The translations under genes and the position numbers were made by a program. From contig NZ_MTQN01000012.1 of NCBI RefSeq assembly GCF_001984195.1, positions 806,001-870,000 on the forward strand: a stretch of 64,000 bases of DNA. The letters run 5' to 3'. This DNA comes from Kribbella sp. ALI-6-A. Lineage in GTDB: Bacteria > Actinomycetota > Actinomycetes > Propionibacteriales > Kribbellaceae. Under the pieces are notes generated by a model, which searched no databases, was not told the origin of the DNA, and saw only the letters and a list, made by a program, of their open reading frames with translations. Shown in pieces: positions 55,297-63,877 of this stretch; positions within the stretch are counted from its first letter, which is position 1, and every line of letters starts with the position of its first letter.

Positions 55297-55811
55297 CTTG
55301 TTCCTCCAGCTCCGGTTTCGATCAGGTCGGGTGCCAGACGCAGCTTGGCCAGCGCCCGGGACGCGGTGCTCTTCACCGTCCCGGGGGCCATGCCGAGAAG
55401 CTCGGCGGTCTCCGCTTCGGAGAGGTCCTGCGAGTAGCGCAGGGCGACCACGGTCCGCTCGCGCACTGTCAGCCCACCGAGAGCTGACAGCACGGCCTCA
55501 CGGGTCTGCACCTCACCGGCGAAGTCCGCCACCGACCGGTCGTCCCAGCCGTTGTCCACCGGATCGCTGGGTACCTCGTTGGACCAGCGCCGGCGAGCCT
55601 GCGAGAGGAACCGGTTGACCAGCACCCGCCGGACGTAGCGAAGCCGGTCGCCGTCCAGCCGGTGCCACTTCGGGTAGGACCGCATCAGCGCCTGCTGGAC
55701 GAGGTCCTCGGCAGTGTGCCGATCGCCGCACAGCATCTCCGCGAAGCGCAGCAACGGCGTCGACTGTGCCATCACGAACCGCTCGAAGTCGGCGTCCGCG
55801 GCCCGGGTCAT
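55293..55811 (-). CDS. SigE-type ECF RNA polymerase sigma factor
   Basis: A 172-residue ECF sigma factor of the actinobacterial SigE subfamily. Region 2 is FERFVMAQSTPLLRFAEMLCGDRHTAEDLVQQALMRSYPKW, region 4 LTVRERTVVALRYSQDLSEAETAELLGMAPGTVKSTASRALAKLR. It forms an operon with the overlapping repeat-rich membrane protein, the usual place for an anti-sigma factor. It would direct RNA polymerase to a stress regulon. Confidence 0.92.
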   Translation of the reverse strand: MTRAADADFERFVMAQSTPLLRFAEMLCGDRHTAEDLVQQALMRSYPKWHRLDGDRLRYVRRVLVNRFLSQARRRWSNEVPSDPVDNGWDDRSVADFAGEVQTREAVLSALGGLTVRERTVVALRYSQDLSEAETAELLGMAPGTVKSTASRALAKLRLAPDLIETGAGGTR

Positions 55812-55986
55812 CGATTCTCCTCAGCCTCTGTCACACCGGTCCAAACCCGCTGGGTCACCGGTTGGGTTCTGTCCGTTTCGAAGAAATTTATTCACGCGCT
55901 GTACAAGGGTGGCGTTTGTTTGTCACGATCAGTGCGCCGGGTGTCGCACCCGGTGACAGCGTCCTCACCGCCCCGGAGGTATCGCC

Positions 55987-57201
55987 ATGCGTATCACCCG
56001 AAGGTCCGCGGCCGCACTCTGCGTCGCCACCGCCCTGGCCGCCGCACCACTGGCTGCCGTCCTGCCGAGTTCGGCCGCCGGCACCGACCCCGTGGGAGTC
56101 GCCGCCCGGCCGGCCGAAGGCTCCACCAACGTCCAGGCCGACGGCCGCCGGATCATCCTCGGCGACGCTTCCGCCCGGATGGGCTCGGCCGAGATCAAGC
56201 AGCGGTCCGGCATCGGCAACCTCGATCCGGTCCGCTTCCCCGCCGCGACGTCCGCGGTCGTCGTCGACTACACCACCGGTACGCCGGCCGGCTCGACCGC
56301 CGAGGTCGACGTCCGCGCGATGGTCAAGGACAGGTGGTCGGAGTGGACCCCCGCCAAGGCCGGTACGCCGACCGCGCTGCCCGGCGCGAGCGACCTGGTC
56401 CAGCTCCGCATCATCGTCAGCGCGCCGCCCACCGGCGCCAAGCCGTGGGTCGGTGATCTGCGCGTCCAGCCGACAGACAAGGCGGCGACCAGCCAGATGG
56501 CGATCCAGGCCGCGCCGCTGAAGTCGCGCGTGTTCGCCACCCGGGAAGGCCTGGTCGGCGGTACGACGGCCAACGGCCACGTGATCGTCAACCGGGACCA
56601 CTTCGTCGCGCTGCCGTCGCGGCGCGGACTCGCGAACAACGGCTCGGGTAACTACTCGGTCAAGGTGTGCACGACCACCGGCACGATCCGCTGCGCGTTC
56701 GAACCGGTCTGGGACGTCGGCCCGTGGAACACCAAGGACGACTACTGGAACCCGAGCTCGATCCGCGAGATGTGGAAGGACCTGCCGCAGGGCCGGCCGC
56801 AAGCCCAGGCGGCGTACCAGACCGGCTACAACGGCGGGAAGGACCAGTTCGGCCGCACGGTCGCCAACCCGGCCGGTATCGACCTTGCCGACGGCACCTT
56901 CTGGGACGCGCTCGCGCTGACCGACAACGCGTGGGTCGACACCACGTACCTGTGGACCGGTGACGGCGGCCGCGGCACGGTCGCGATCACCTCGGGCTAC
57001 CTGAACGTCCGCAACACACCGAGCTCGACCGGTGCCGTGGTCGGGATGGCCGGCAAGTCCGCGCAGGTCACCGTCGAGTGCCAGGTCACCGGGCAGAGCG
57101 TGTCGGGATCGCAGGGCACCTCGAACGTCTGGCTGCGAGTGCACACCGGCATGTACGTCGCGAAGGCGTGGGTCAGCGCCGGGTCGTTCGGCGCCTGCTG
57201 A
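55987..57201 (+). CDS. Secreted protein with C-terminal SH3-like domain
   Basis: A 404-residue exported protein: signal peptide TRRSAAALCVATALAAAPLAAVLPSSAAG (about 1-31), a region similar to Kribbella-type lectin-like stretches (VRAMVKDRWSEWTPAKAG), a central domain with HVIVNRDHFVALPSRRGL and CTTTGTIRCAFEPVWDVGPWN, and a bacterial SH3 (residues about 330-400, GYLNVRNTPSSTGAVVGMAGKSAQVTVECQVTG). An extracellular wall-binding role is likely. No catalytic residues recognised. Divergent from the sigma gene. Confidence 0.75.
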   Translation: MRITRRSAAALCVATALAAAPLAAVLPSSAAGTDPVGVAARPAEGSTNVQADGRRIILGDASARMGSAEIKQRSGIGNLDPVRFPAATSAVVVDYTTGTPAGSTAEVDVRAMVKDRWSEWTPAKAGTPTALPGASDLVQLRIIVSAPPTGAKPWVGDLRVQPTDKAATSQMAIQAAPLKSRVFATREGLVGGTTANGHVIVNRDHFVALPSRRGLANNGSGNYSVKVCTTTGTIRCAFEPVWDVGPWNTKDDYWNPSSIREMWKDLPQGRPQAQAAYQTGYNGGKDQFGRTVANPAGIDLADGTFWDALALTDNAWVDTTYLWTGDGGRGTVAITSGYLNVRNTPSSTGAVVGMAGKSAQVTVECQVTGQSVSGSQGTSNVWLRVHTGMYVAKAWVSAGSFGAC

Positions 57202-57206
57202 CCCGG

Positions 57207-57247
57207 CCGCGTCCGGAGAGTCCTCGGGCGGGACTCTCCGGACGCGG
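57207..57247. terminator. Very strong terminator after the SH3 protein gene
   Basis: CCGCGTCCGGAGAGTCC and GGACTCTCCGGACGCGG form a perfect 17-bp stem with a 7-nt loop followed by TTT. Confidence 0.88.
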
Positions 57248-57316
57248 TTTCCTCAACGAACGCAGGGGTTTTCCGGTAGTTGCCCTTGGCATGAATCGGC
57301 GGTCCGGCGCTTTCGG

Positions 57317-58630
57317 TCAGTGCGGCTGCACGACCGGCCTGGGCAGCGTGAGCCGGGCCAGGTCCGCCGGGAAGCAGTCGGCGGCGGCGCGGACCCGGTC
57401 GCGGCCGGCCGCCTTCGCGGCGTACATCGCCCGGTCGGCGCGGAACAGCAGCTCGTCGACGGTCTGGCCGTCGGAGGGGTAGACCGCGATCCCGATCGAC
57501 ACGGTCAGGTGGAACGTGTCGGGATCGAGCTCGGGATCGTCCAGGACGCCGGCGCACATCGCGGCCAGCGGGCTGGCGGCGACCGCCGTGCGCAACCGGC
57601 CGGCCGTCACGGTCGCGTCGGCCAGGTCGGTGTCCGGCAGCGCGATCACGAACTCCTCGCCGCCGAACCGCCCGATCACGTCCTTGGCCCGGATCGCGCT
57701 GCGCAGGATCGTCGCGACCGCCCGCAGCGCCTCGTCGCCGACCAGGTGCCCGTGCCGGTCGTTCACCTGCTTGAAGTGGTCGATGTCGATCAGCAGCACG
57801 GCCATCGGTTCGCGCTGGGTCCTCGACCGGCGCAGCATCTCCTCGGTCCGCCGGCGCCACCAGTCGACCCGGCCGAGACTGGTCTTCGGGTCGGTCTGCG
57901 CCTCGGACTCCAGCTGGCCGAGCAGCAGCGCCCGCTGGGCGGTCAGCGAGATCGGAATCGCCAGCAACGCGAACCACGGGCTGACCAGCGCCGCCGCCGC
58001 GAGCAGGCAGCCGAGCGTGGCGGCGGTCACGTCGACACACAGCTCGTCCTTGCTGCCGATCGCGTCCTGCCGGCTGCTGCCGGGCACGATCAGCGTGATC
58101 GCCAGCCCGCAGAGCGCCGTGTCGGTCGCCATGTAGGCGAACGCCGCCGCGGCCATCGCGACGACCAGGCCGGGCCCGGAGTCGCCGGTCAGATCGCGGA
58201 TGCCCACGAAGGTCGCGTGCGCCGCCCCGACACAGAGCACGTGCACCGCCGTACTGAAGGCCCACCGGTACGGGATGCAGCGGCCGGCCCGGACCCGCCA
58301 CCAGACCCGGAGCAGGACGGCGACCAGGATCGCCAGCGCCGGATGCAGGACGAGGGCCGCCGCGATCATCCAGGCCGGCGCGAGGTCCTTGTGCAGCGCG
58401 CCGCCGGACTTGCGCCGGCTCTCGACCCGGCGGGCGCCCTCGACCGAGATCAGCGCCGACACGGTCAGCGCGAGGACGAGGTCGAGCCCGTGCCACGACG
58501 GCAGCTCGGCGAACGAGCGCACGCCGTACCCGATCGCCAGCAGGTCGACCAGCGCGACCAGACCGAACGCCGGGACCGTCAGGGTCCACAGCGCCCAGTT
58601 CCGTACCGCTCGCCTACTCTGCGCAACCAT
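57317..58630 (-). CDS. Membrane diguanylate cyclase (GGDEF)
   Basis: A 437-residue protein: about seven hydrophobic helices in residues 12-230 (MASE-like sensor), then a GGDEF domain (AVLLIDIDHFKQVNDRHGHLVGDEAL). The active site is GGEEF at 323-327 and the inhibitory I-site RAKD at 314-317, five residues upstream, so product inhibition is expected. It makes c-di-GMP, which in actinomycetes controls development and antibiotic production. No EAL domain. Confidence 0.93.
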   Translation of the reverse strand: MVAQSRRAVRNWALWTLTVPAFGLVALVDLLAIGYGVRSFAELPSWHGLDLVLALTVSALISVEGARRVESRRKSGGALHKDLAPAWMIAAALVLHPALAILVAVLLRVWWRVRAGRCIPYRWAFSTAVHVLCVGAAHATFVGIRDLTGDSGPGLVVAMAAAAFAYMATDTALCGLAITLIVPGSSRQDAIGSKDELCVDVTAATLGCLLAAAALVSPWFALLAIPISLTAQRALLLGQLESEAQTDPKTSLGRVDWWRRRTEEMLRRSRTQREPMAVLLIDIDHFKQVNDRHGHLVGDEALRAVATILRSAIRAKDVIGRFGGEEFVIALPDTDLADATVTAGRLRTAVAASPLAAMCAGVLDDPELDPDTFHLTVSIGIAVYPSDGQTVDELLFRADRAMYAAKAAGRDRVRAAADCFPADLARLTLPRPVVQPH

Positions 58631-58745
58631 CGCTTCTCACAGTACGACGAGTGACGGCGTGGTCCCAATCCGCGACGGCGTGCTGGACGTAAGGATTTGA
58701 TCAACTATCGAATGGGGTTCGCACCTCGGCGCCAGGGCTGTCCGC

Positions 58746-60287
58746 TCAGCGCTTGCGGCGCGCAGCTCCGAACAGCCCCCGAACGATCTCCCGCCCGGCC
58801 GACCGGGCGAACTGCTTGAACGCCGACGACCCGATCACCTGCTGCACCACGGATTTCTCCTGCTTCTGGGCCCGCGGCTTCGGCGCCTCGGCCTGCGGCT
58901 GCTCGGCCTGCGCCTCCGCCTCGGCCTGCTCCGCCCCCGCCTGCACCTTCGCGGCCAGCTTCTCGTACGCCGACTCGCGGTCCACCACCTCGGTGTACTT
59001 GGCGTTGTTCGGCGACGCCGCCACGGTCGCGGTCAGCTGCTCGGCCGACGCGGGCGCCATCAGCGACTGCGGGGCGCGCAGCCGGGTCCAGGCGACCGGC
59101 GTCGGCGCACCCTTTTCGTTCATCACGGTCACGACCGCCTCGCCGATGCCGAGCTGGGTGAGCACCTCGCCCAGGTCGTACGACGAGTTGGGGAACGTCG
59201 AGACGGTCGCCTTCAGCGCCTTGGCGTCGTTCGGGGTGTGGGCCCGCAGCTGGTGCTGGACCCGGGAGCCGAGTTGCGCCAGGACGTCGTCCGGCACGTC
59301 CTTCGGGGTCTGGGTGACGAAGAAGACGCCGACGCCCTTGGACCGGATCAGCCGGACGGTCTGCGCGATCGAGTCGAGGAACGCCTTCGACGCGTCGTTG
59401 AACAGCAGGTGCGCCTCGTCGAAGAAGAACACCAGCTTCGGCTTGTCCACGTCGCCGACCTCGGGCAGGTCGTGGAACAGGTCGGCGAGCAGCCACATCA
59501 GGAAGGTGGAGAACAGGGCCGGCCGGTCCTGCAGGTTCGGCAGCTCGAGCAGCGAGATGACGCCCTTGCCGTCGCGCTGCTGCAGCAGGTCGGCGGTGTC
59601 GAACTCCGGCTCACCGAAAAACGCCTCCGCGCCCTGGTCGGCGAACCCGATCAGCGACCGCAGGATCACCCCGGCCGTCGCGGCGGACAGACCGCCGAGC
59701 TCCTTGAGATCGCCCTTGCCCTCGTCGCTGGTCAGGTGCGTGATGACCGCGCGCAGGTCCTTGAGGTCCAGCAGCGTCAGGCCCTGCTTGTCGGCGTAGT
59801 GGAAGATCAGGCCGAGCGAGGACTCCTGGACGTCGTTCAGTCCGAGCACCTTCGACAGCAGCACCGGCCCGAACGACGTGATGGTGGCCCGGATCGGTAC
59901 GCCGGCGCCCTGCCCGCCGAGCGCGTAGAACTCGGTCGGGAAGCCGGTCGCGGTCCACTCCTGGCCGATCGTCCTGGTCCGGGCCAGCAGCTTCTCGCTG
60001 CTCTCACCGGGCTGCGAGACGCCGGACAGGTCGCCCTTGATGTCGGCGGCGAACACCGCGACGCCCGCGGCGGACAACTGCTCGGCCATCAGCTGCAGGG
60101 TCTTGGTCTTGCCGGTCCCGGTCGCGCCCGCCACCAGGCCGTGCCGGTTCACCATCGAGAGCGGGATCCGCACCGCCGCCTCGGTGTTCGGCGTACCGTC
60201 GACCAGCAGCGCACCGAGCTCGATCGCCGGACCCTCGAACGCGTACCCCTGCTGGACGGTCTGCACGACGTCCGGTGTCTCGGCCAT
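58746..60287 (-). CDS. HerA/DUF853-type ATPase (YjgR-like)
   Basis: A 513-residue ATPase of the HerA-FtsK superfamily. Walker A is GATGTGKT at 54-61, FAADIKGDLSGV follows, Walker B is LVFFFDEAHLLF near residue 290, and FFVTQTPKDVPDDVLAQLGSRVQHQLRAHTPND carries the arginine-finger region. An Ala/Glu-rich segment near residues 430-470 is followed by the RSAGREIVRGLFG tail. Function unclear; no NurA partner is nearby. Confidence 0.92.
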   Translation of the reverse strand: MAETPDVVQTVQQGYAFEGPAIELGALLVDGTPNTEAAVRIPLSMVNRHGLVAGATGTGKTKTLQLMAEQLSAAGVAVFAADIKGDLSGVSQPGESSEKLLARTRTIGQEWTATGFPTEFYALGGQGAGVPIRATITSFGPVLLSKVLGLNDVQESSLGLIFHYADKQGLTLLDLKDLRAVITHLTSDEGKGDLKELGGLSAATAGVILRSLIGFADQGAEAFFGEPEFDTADLLQQRDGKGVISLLELPNLQDRPALFSTFLMWLLADLFHDLPEVGDVDKPKLVFFFDEAHLLFNDASKAFLDSIAQTVRLIRSKGVGVFFVTQTPKDVPDDVLAQLGSRVQHQLRAHTPNDAKALKATVSTFPNSSYDLGEVLTQLGIGEAVVTVMNEKGAPTPVAWTRLRAPQSLMAPASAEQLTATVAASPNNAKYTEVVDRESAYEKLAAKVQAGAEQAEAEAQAEQPQAEAPKPRAQKQEKSVVQQVIGSSAFKQFARSAGREIVRGLFGAARRKR

Positions 60288-60337
60288 GGTGACGCTGCCT
60301 TTCGCGCGACGGTTTTACCCCTGCGCTCGGCATGCTA

Positions 60338-60380
60338 GTGCCCCGCCTCCGCAGTTCGGTGAACCTCGGAGGCGGGGCAC
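60338..60380. terminator. Terminator upstream of herA-like and downstream of the L,D-transpeptidase
   Basis: GTGCCCCGCCTCCG and CGGAGGCGGGGCAC form a perfect 14-bp stem. It lies at the end of the L,D-transpeptidase gene. Confidence 0.8.
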
Positions 60381-60390
60381 GCGGCCGGTG

Positions 60391-61092
60391 TCAGCGGACG
60401 ACGACGACCTTGGTCGAGCTGGTGGTGAAGTTCCAGATCGCGTCGGACATCGACTTCTGCACCCGGATGCAGCCGTGCGAGGCCTTCTTGTTGGTGCCGA
60501 GCAGCCAGTCGCCGTGGATCTGCGCGCCGTTGCTCTTGTACGTCGGAATCTGGTGGAAGCCGATCCCGCACGGCGCGAACCGGACGAAGTTGTTCAGGTA
60601 GAGGCTGGCGCCGTCGGTGTTGCGCTTGATCCGGGCCGCCCGGCCGCACTTGGAGCCGGTCGAGTAGGTCCCGGGCTTGAGATAGCTCGGGTTGTCGATG
60701 ATGCCGCCCTGGCGGACCACCTTGCCGGCGGCATCGATCAGCCACAGGTAGTTCTGGCCCTGGCTGATCACGATCCGCTTGCCGCCACCGCTGGCCGGGA
60801 CCGCCCGGACGTCGCAGCGCTTGGCCGAGGCGGCCAGCAGTCTGCTGTACGTCGTACCGGCGAGCGAGCCGTTCTGGGTCATCTTGTTGGCCGCCTGGAA
60901 CCGGATCGTCGCGGCCTGGGTCATCTGGCCGATCTTGCCGTCCACCGGGCCGGCGTAGCAGCCGAGCTTGTTCAGGCGGGTCTGGGCCGCCTTGTTCTGG
61001 GCGATCGTCAGTGCGTCGGCCGGCAACGTCGTTCCCGCGATCGCGACAACCATCGTGGCCGCCCCCGCCGCCAGCTTGGTCAGTACCTTCAT
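60391..61092 (-). CDS. Secreted L,D-transpeptidase with peptidoglycan-binding domain
   Basis: A 233-residue exported enzyme: signal peptide to about residue 27 (VVAIAGTTLPADA), a peptidoglycan-binding segment at 32-90 (QTRLNKLGCYAGPVDGKIGQMTQAATIRFQAAN) and a YkuD catalytic domain with HGDW and the SHGCIRV motif (206-210, nucleophile Cys208). It forms 3-3 crosslinks or anchors proteins. ATG at 61092. Confidence 0.93.
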   Translation of the reverse strand: MKVLTKLAAGAATMVVAIAGTTLPADALTIAQNKAAQTRLNKLGCYAGPVDGKIGQMTQAATIRFQAANKMTQNGSLAGTTYSRLLAASAKRCDVRAVPASGGGKRIVISQGQNYLWLIDAAGKVVRQGGIIDNPSYLKPGTYSTGSKCGRAARIKRNTDGASLYLNNFVRFAPCGIGFHQIPTYKSNGAQIHGDWLLGTNKKASHGCIRVQKSMSDAIWNFTTSSTKVVVVR

Positions 61093-61223
61093 CTCTACCC
61101 CCTGATAGGTCCCTGTGCACTGTGGACGTCTCGCAGCGCCAAAAGGTTGAGTCTTGGTATCGACCTTTCGCGGTGACATTCCCGACCTCTCCGGAGACCT
61201 CCGGCCCCGCTAGACTTCGGTGG

Positions 61224-61517
61224 GTGATCTTCAAGCGCGTCGGCGAGGAGCGGCCGTACCCCGATCACGGGTACAAGGCCAAGGACTGGTCCGTGCTGCC
61301 TCCACGGCAGATACGGCTCGACGAGCTGATCACCACCAAGGGCACCTTGGATCTGAACGCCCTGCTCGACGAGGACTCCACCTTCTACGGTGACCTGTTC
61401 GCCCACGTCGTGGAGTACAAGGGTGAGCTCTACCTCGAGGACGGCCTGCACCGGGCGCTGCGCGCGGCCCTGCAGCAGCGGCTGGTCCTGCACGCCCGGG
61501 TCCTGGTCGTGAACTAG
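61224..61517 (+). CDS. Small conserved actinobacterial protein (ParB-like nuclease-type fold guess)
   Basis: A 97-residue protein: IFKRVGEERPYPDHGYKAKDWSVLPPRQIRLDELITTKGTLDLNALLDEDSTFYGDLFAHVVEYKGELYLEDGLHRALRAALQQRLVLHARVLVV. The EDGLHRALRA segment resembles the D-G-x-H-R strand-helix of ParB/Srx-type domains; function unknown. It ends exactly where the LytR_C gene begins. GTG 61224 is 7 bases after TAGACT, suggesting a leaderless message. Confidence 0.75.
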   Translation: MIFKRVGEERPYPDHGYKAKDWSVLPPRQIRLDELITTKGTLDLNALLDEDSTFYGDLFAHVVEYKGELYLEDGLHRALRAALQQRLVLHARVLVVN

Positions 61518-62081
61518 ATGACCGCCCTGCACCCGCAGCCGAGATCGCACCGCCGGCTGCACTGGCGTACGCCGATCACCATGGTCGTGCTGCTCGGCAT
61601 CCTGTTCGGCGGCTTCTGGTGGGGCTGGAACTCGCTGACCAACAGCAGCGCCGAACAGAACTGCGTCGAGCAGAAGCTGCCCAACAACCGGCTCGTGCCC
61701 AAGCAGGTCGTGCTGAACATCTACAACGGCGGCGCCCGGGCCGGCAGCGCGGCCCGGATCGGCGAGGAACTGAAGAAGCGCGGCTTCAACGTCGGCAAGA
61801 TCGCCAACGAGCCCAAGGGCGACAAGATCGACGTCGTCGAGGTCCGCGGCGCCACCACCGACGGCCCCGAGGTGAAGCTCGCCCTCGGCCAGCTCAACCA
61901 GAAGGCCAAAACCGTCGCCGACGCCCGCCCCGACCACACCGTCGACATCGTGCTCGGCATCGGCTTCACCAAACTCAACGCCAAGGGCGTCCCGAGCATC
62001 GCCGTCCCGGCCGACACCGTCGTGTGCCTGCCGGTGGTCCGCCCGTCGCAGCCGATCCCGTCGGGCCAGAACCCGAACTGA
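61518..62081 (+). CDS. LytR C-terminal domain protein
   Basis: A 187-residue protein with a single N-terminal membrane anchor (PITMVVLLGILFGGFWWGWNSL) and a LytR_C domain (VVLNIYNGGARAGSAARIGEELKKRGFNVGKIANEP, VDIVLGIGFTKLN). It probably sits outside the membrane near the wall. Directly follows the previous gene without a gap. Confidence 0.88.
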   Translation: MTALHPQPRSHRRLHWRTPITMVVLLGILFGGFWWGWNSLTNSSAEQNCVEQKLPNNRLVPKQVVLNIYNGGARAGSAARIGEELKKRGFNVGKIANEPKGDKIDVVEVRGATTDGPEVKLALGQLNQKAKTVADARPDHTVDIVLGIGFTKLNAKGVPSIAVPADTVVCLPVVRPSQPIPSGQNPN

Positions 62082-62368
62082 TCAGCAGAAACAGCCAGGG
62101 GTTTCAAGGCTCAGAGCAAAGAACAAAGACAGAAAAGACTTGGGCTTCTTGCCGTTGATCGGCCGACCGGTGGCGTCATCCGGTGATGATGGTGGACACC
62201 CTCGGTGCGAGTGCAAACCGCGTTTTCCCATGTCGCTCCCGGCCCGTCGGGAACCGGACGCCGCACCAACAGGTGACGTCAGCCAGGCACTTCCTACTCT
62301 CTCTTCTCTTCTTTGCTCTCTTGTCTCTTGTGTTTGCTCTGACACGTGGTCTTGGTACACGCCGTGTC
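62082..62368. other. Intergenic region, low-GC and strand-biased
   Basis: No gene. AGAGCAAAGAACAAAGACAG at 62113-62132 and a pyrimidine-rich stretch at 62290-62340 (with TTTGCTCT twice) are partly complementary, which could form a long imperfect hairpin. Unlike the GC-rich flanks. Confidence 0.5.
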
Positions 62369-63877
62369 CTACACCTGTTCGCGGCCTCGTTCGCCGAACC
62401 AGCCCGCCAGGCGGCCGGCTCGGCTGACGGCTCGGAGGCGGCGGATGGTTTGCTCGCGGCGGGGAGTGGGCGTGACGACGAGCATCGCGTCGCCCGCGCG
62501 GAGGACCGTGCGGAGGTCGGGGACGAAGGCCTGGTGAGCCCGGACCACCAAGGACACCGAGACGCCGGCGGGCAGCCGGAGTTCGCCGATCTCGACGCCC
62601 GCCAGGCGGGATTCGCTCGGGATCTGGACCTGGAGCATGTCCGCGCCCAGCGACTCCAGCGGTGCCACGTCGATGTCGACCTCGTGAGCGGCGTTGTCGT
62701 CGAGCACGTTGAGGCGGCGGGCCAGCCATGGCAGCGACGGGCCCTGGAGCAGCGTGAACAGCAGGACCAGGACGAACACGACGTCGAAGATCCGGTCGGC
62801 CTGGGGAACGTGTTCGGCCAGCGGGATCGTCGCCAGGACGATCGGGACGGCGCCGCGCAGCCCGGCCCAGGCGATGAAGGTCTGCTCGTTCCACGGCATC
62901 CGGAACGGCGTCGCCGACAACCCGACGGCCGCGAACCGGCCCACCACCGTCACCGCGATCCCGATCACCAGCGCGACCCCGACGTCGTCCATCCCGATCC
63001 GCCCCGGTGACGCGAGCAGGCCGAGCATCACGAACAGCCCGATCTGCGCCAGCCAGGCGACGCCGTCGACGAACGACCGGGTCGCGATCCGGTGCGGCAG
63101 CTCGGCGCGGCCGAGGATCAGGCTGGTCACGTACACGGCGGCGAACCCGCTGACGTGCAGCAGGACCGCGCCCCCGGCGTACGAGATGAAGGCGAGCGAC
63201 ACGATCGCGAGCGGGTACAGACCGGCTGATCCGAGCGCGACCCGGCGGAGCAGGCCGACGCTCACCCAGCCGACCAGGAAGCCGAACAGGGCCCCGCCGA
63301 TCAGCTCGTAGAGCACCAGCCCGCTGAAGTGCAGCAGACCCTTCTCGCCGATCGCCCCCGTGCTGACCAGGGTGACCAGCAGAACGGTCGGGGCGTCGTT
63401 CAACCCGGACTCCGCCTCCAGCGCGCCGCGCAGCCGTGGCCGGATCGGCACCTTGCGCAGGACCGAGAAGACCGCCGCCGCGTCCGTCGGCGACGTGACG
63501 GCTCCGAGCAGTACGGCGAGCTGCCAGTCCAGCCCGAGCACGTAGTGCGCCACACAGGCGACGACGCCGATCGAGACGCCCACGCCGAGCGTCGCCAGCA
63601 CGATGCCGAGCGGCATCACGGGGCGGACCTCGTTCCACCGGGTGGTCAGGCCACCTTCGGTGAGGATGATCACCAGCGCCGCGAACCCGAGCGCGTGCGC
63701 GAGCTGCGCGTCCTCGAACTGGATCCCGAGCGCGGACTCGCCCAGCAGCAGCCCCATGCCGAGGTAGATCAGCAGCGAGGGCAGCCCGAGGCGGCCGGAC
63801 AGCCGCACGGCGACGATCGCCACCAGCAGCACCGCGGCGCCGGCCAGCAAGATCCGGTCGAGTTCGTGCACGTCCAC
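62369..63877 (-). CDS. K+/H+ antiporter, CPA1/NhaP2-like
   Basis: A 502-residue antiporter: twelve or more hydrophobic helices, GAVTSPTDAAAVFSVLR and AESGLNDAPTVLLVTLV are the conserved CPA1 ion-site motifs, and a C-terminal TrkA_C-like cytosolic domain (residues about 405-480, GADMLQVQIPSESRLAGVEIGELRLP) suggests nucleotide control. Exports K+ (or Na+) in exchange for protons. Convergent with the LytR_C gene. Confidence 0.92.
   Translation of the reverse strand: MDVHELDRILLAGAAVLLVAIVAVRLSGRLGLPSLLIYLGMGLLLGESALGIQFEDAQLAHALGFAALVIILTEGGLTTRWNEVRPVMPLGIVLATLGVGVSIGVVACVAHYVLGLDWQLAVLLGAVTSPTDAAAVFSVLRKVPIRPRLRGALEAESGLNDAPTVLLVTLVSTGAIGEKGLLHFSGLVLYELIGGALFGFLVGWVSVGLLRRVALGSAGLYPLAIVSLAFISYAGGAVLLHVSGFAAVYVTSLILGRAELPHRIATRSFVDGVAWLAQIGLFVMLGLLASPGRIGMDDVGVALVIGIAVTVVGRFAAVGLSATPFRMPWNEQTFIAWAGLRGAVPIVLATIPLAEHVPQADRIFDVVFVLVLLFTLLQGPSLPWLARRLNVLDDNAAHEVDIDVAPLESLGADMLQVQIPSESRLAGVEIGELRLPAGVSVSLVVRAHQAFVPDLRTVLRAGDAMLVVTPTPRREQTIRRLRAVSRAGRLAGWFGERGREQV

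Noticed and set aside
61011..61223. Upstream extension of the small gene at 61224
   Set aside because: The extended frame overlaps the divergent L,D-transpeptidase start, while a TAGACT box sits 7 bases before the GTG at 61224.
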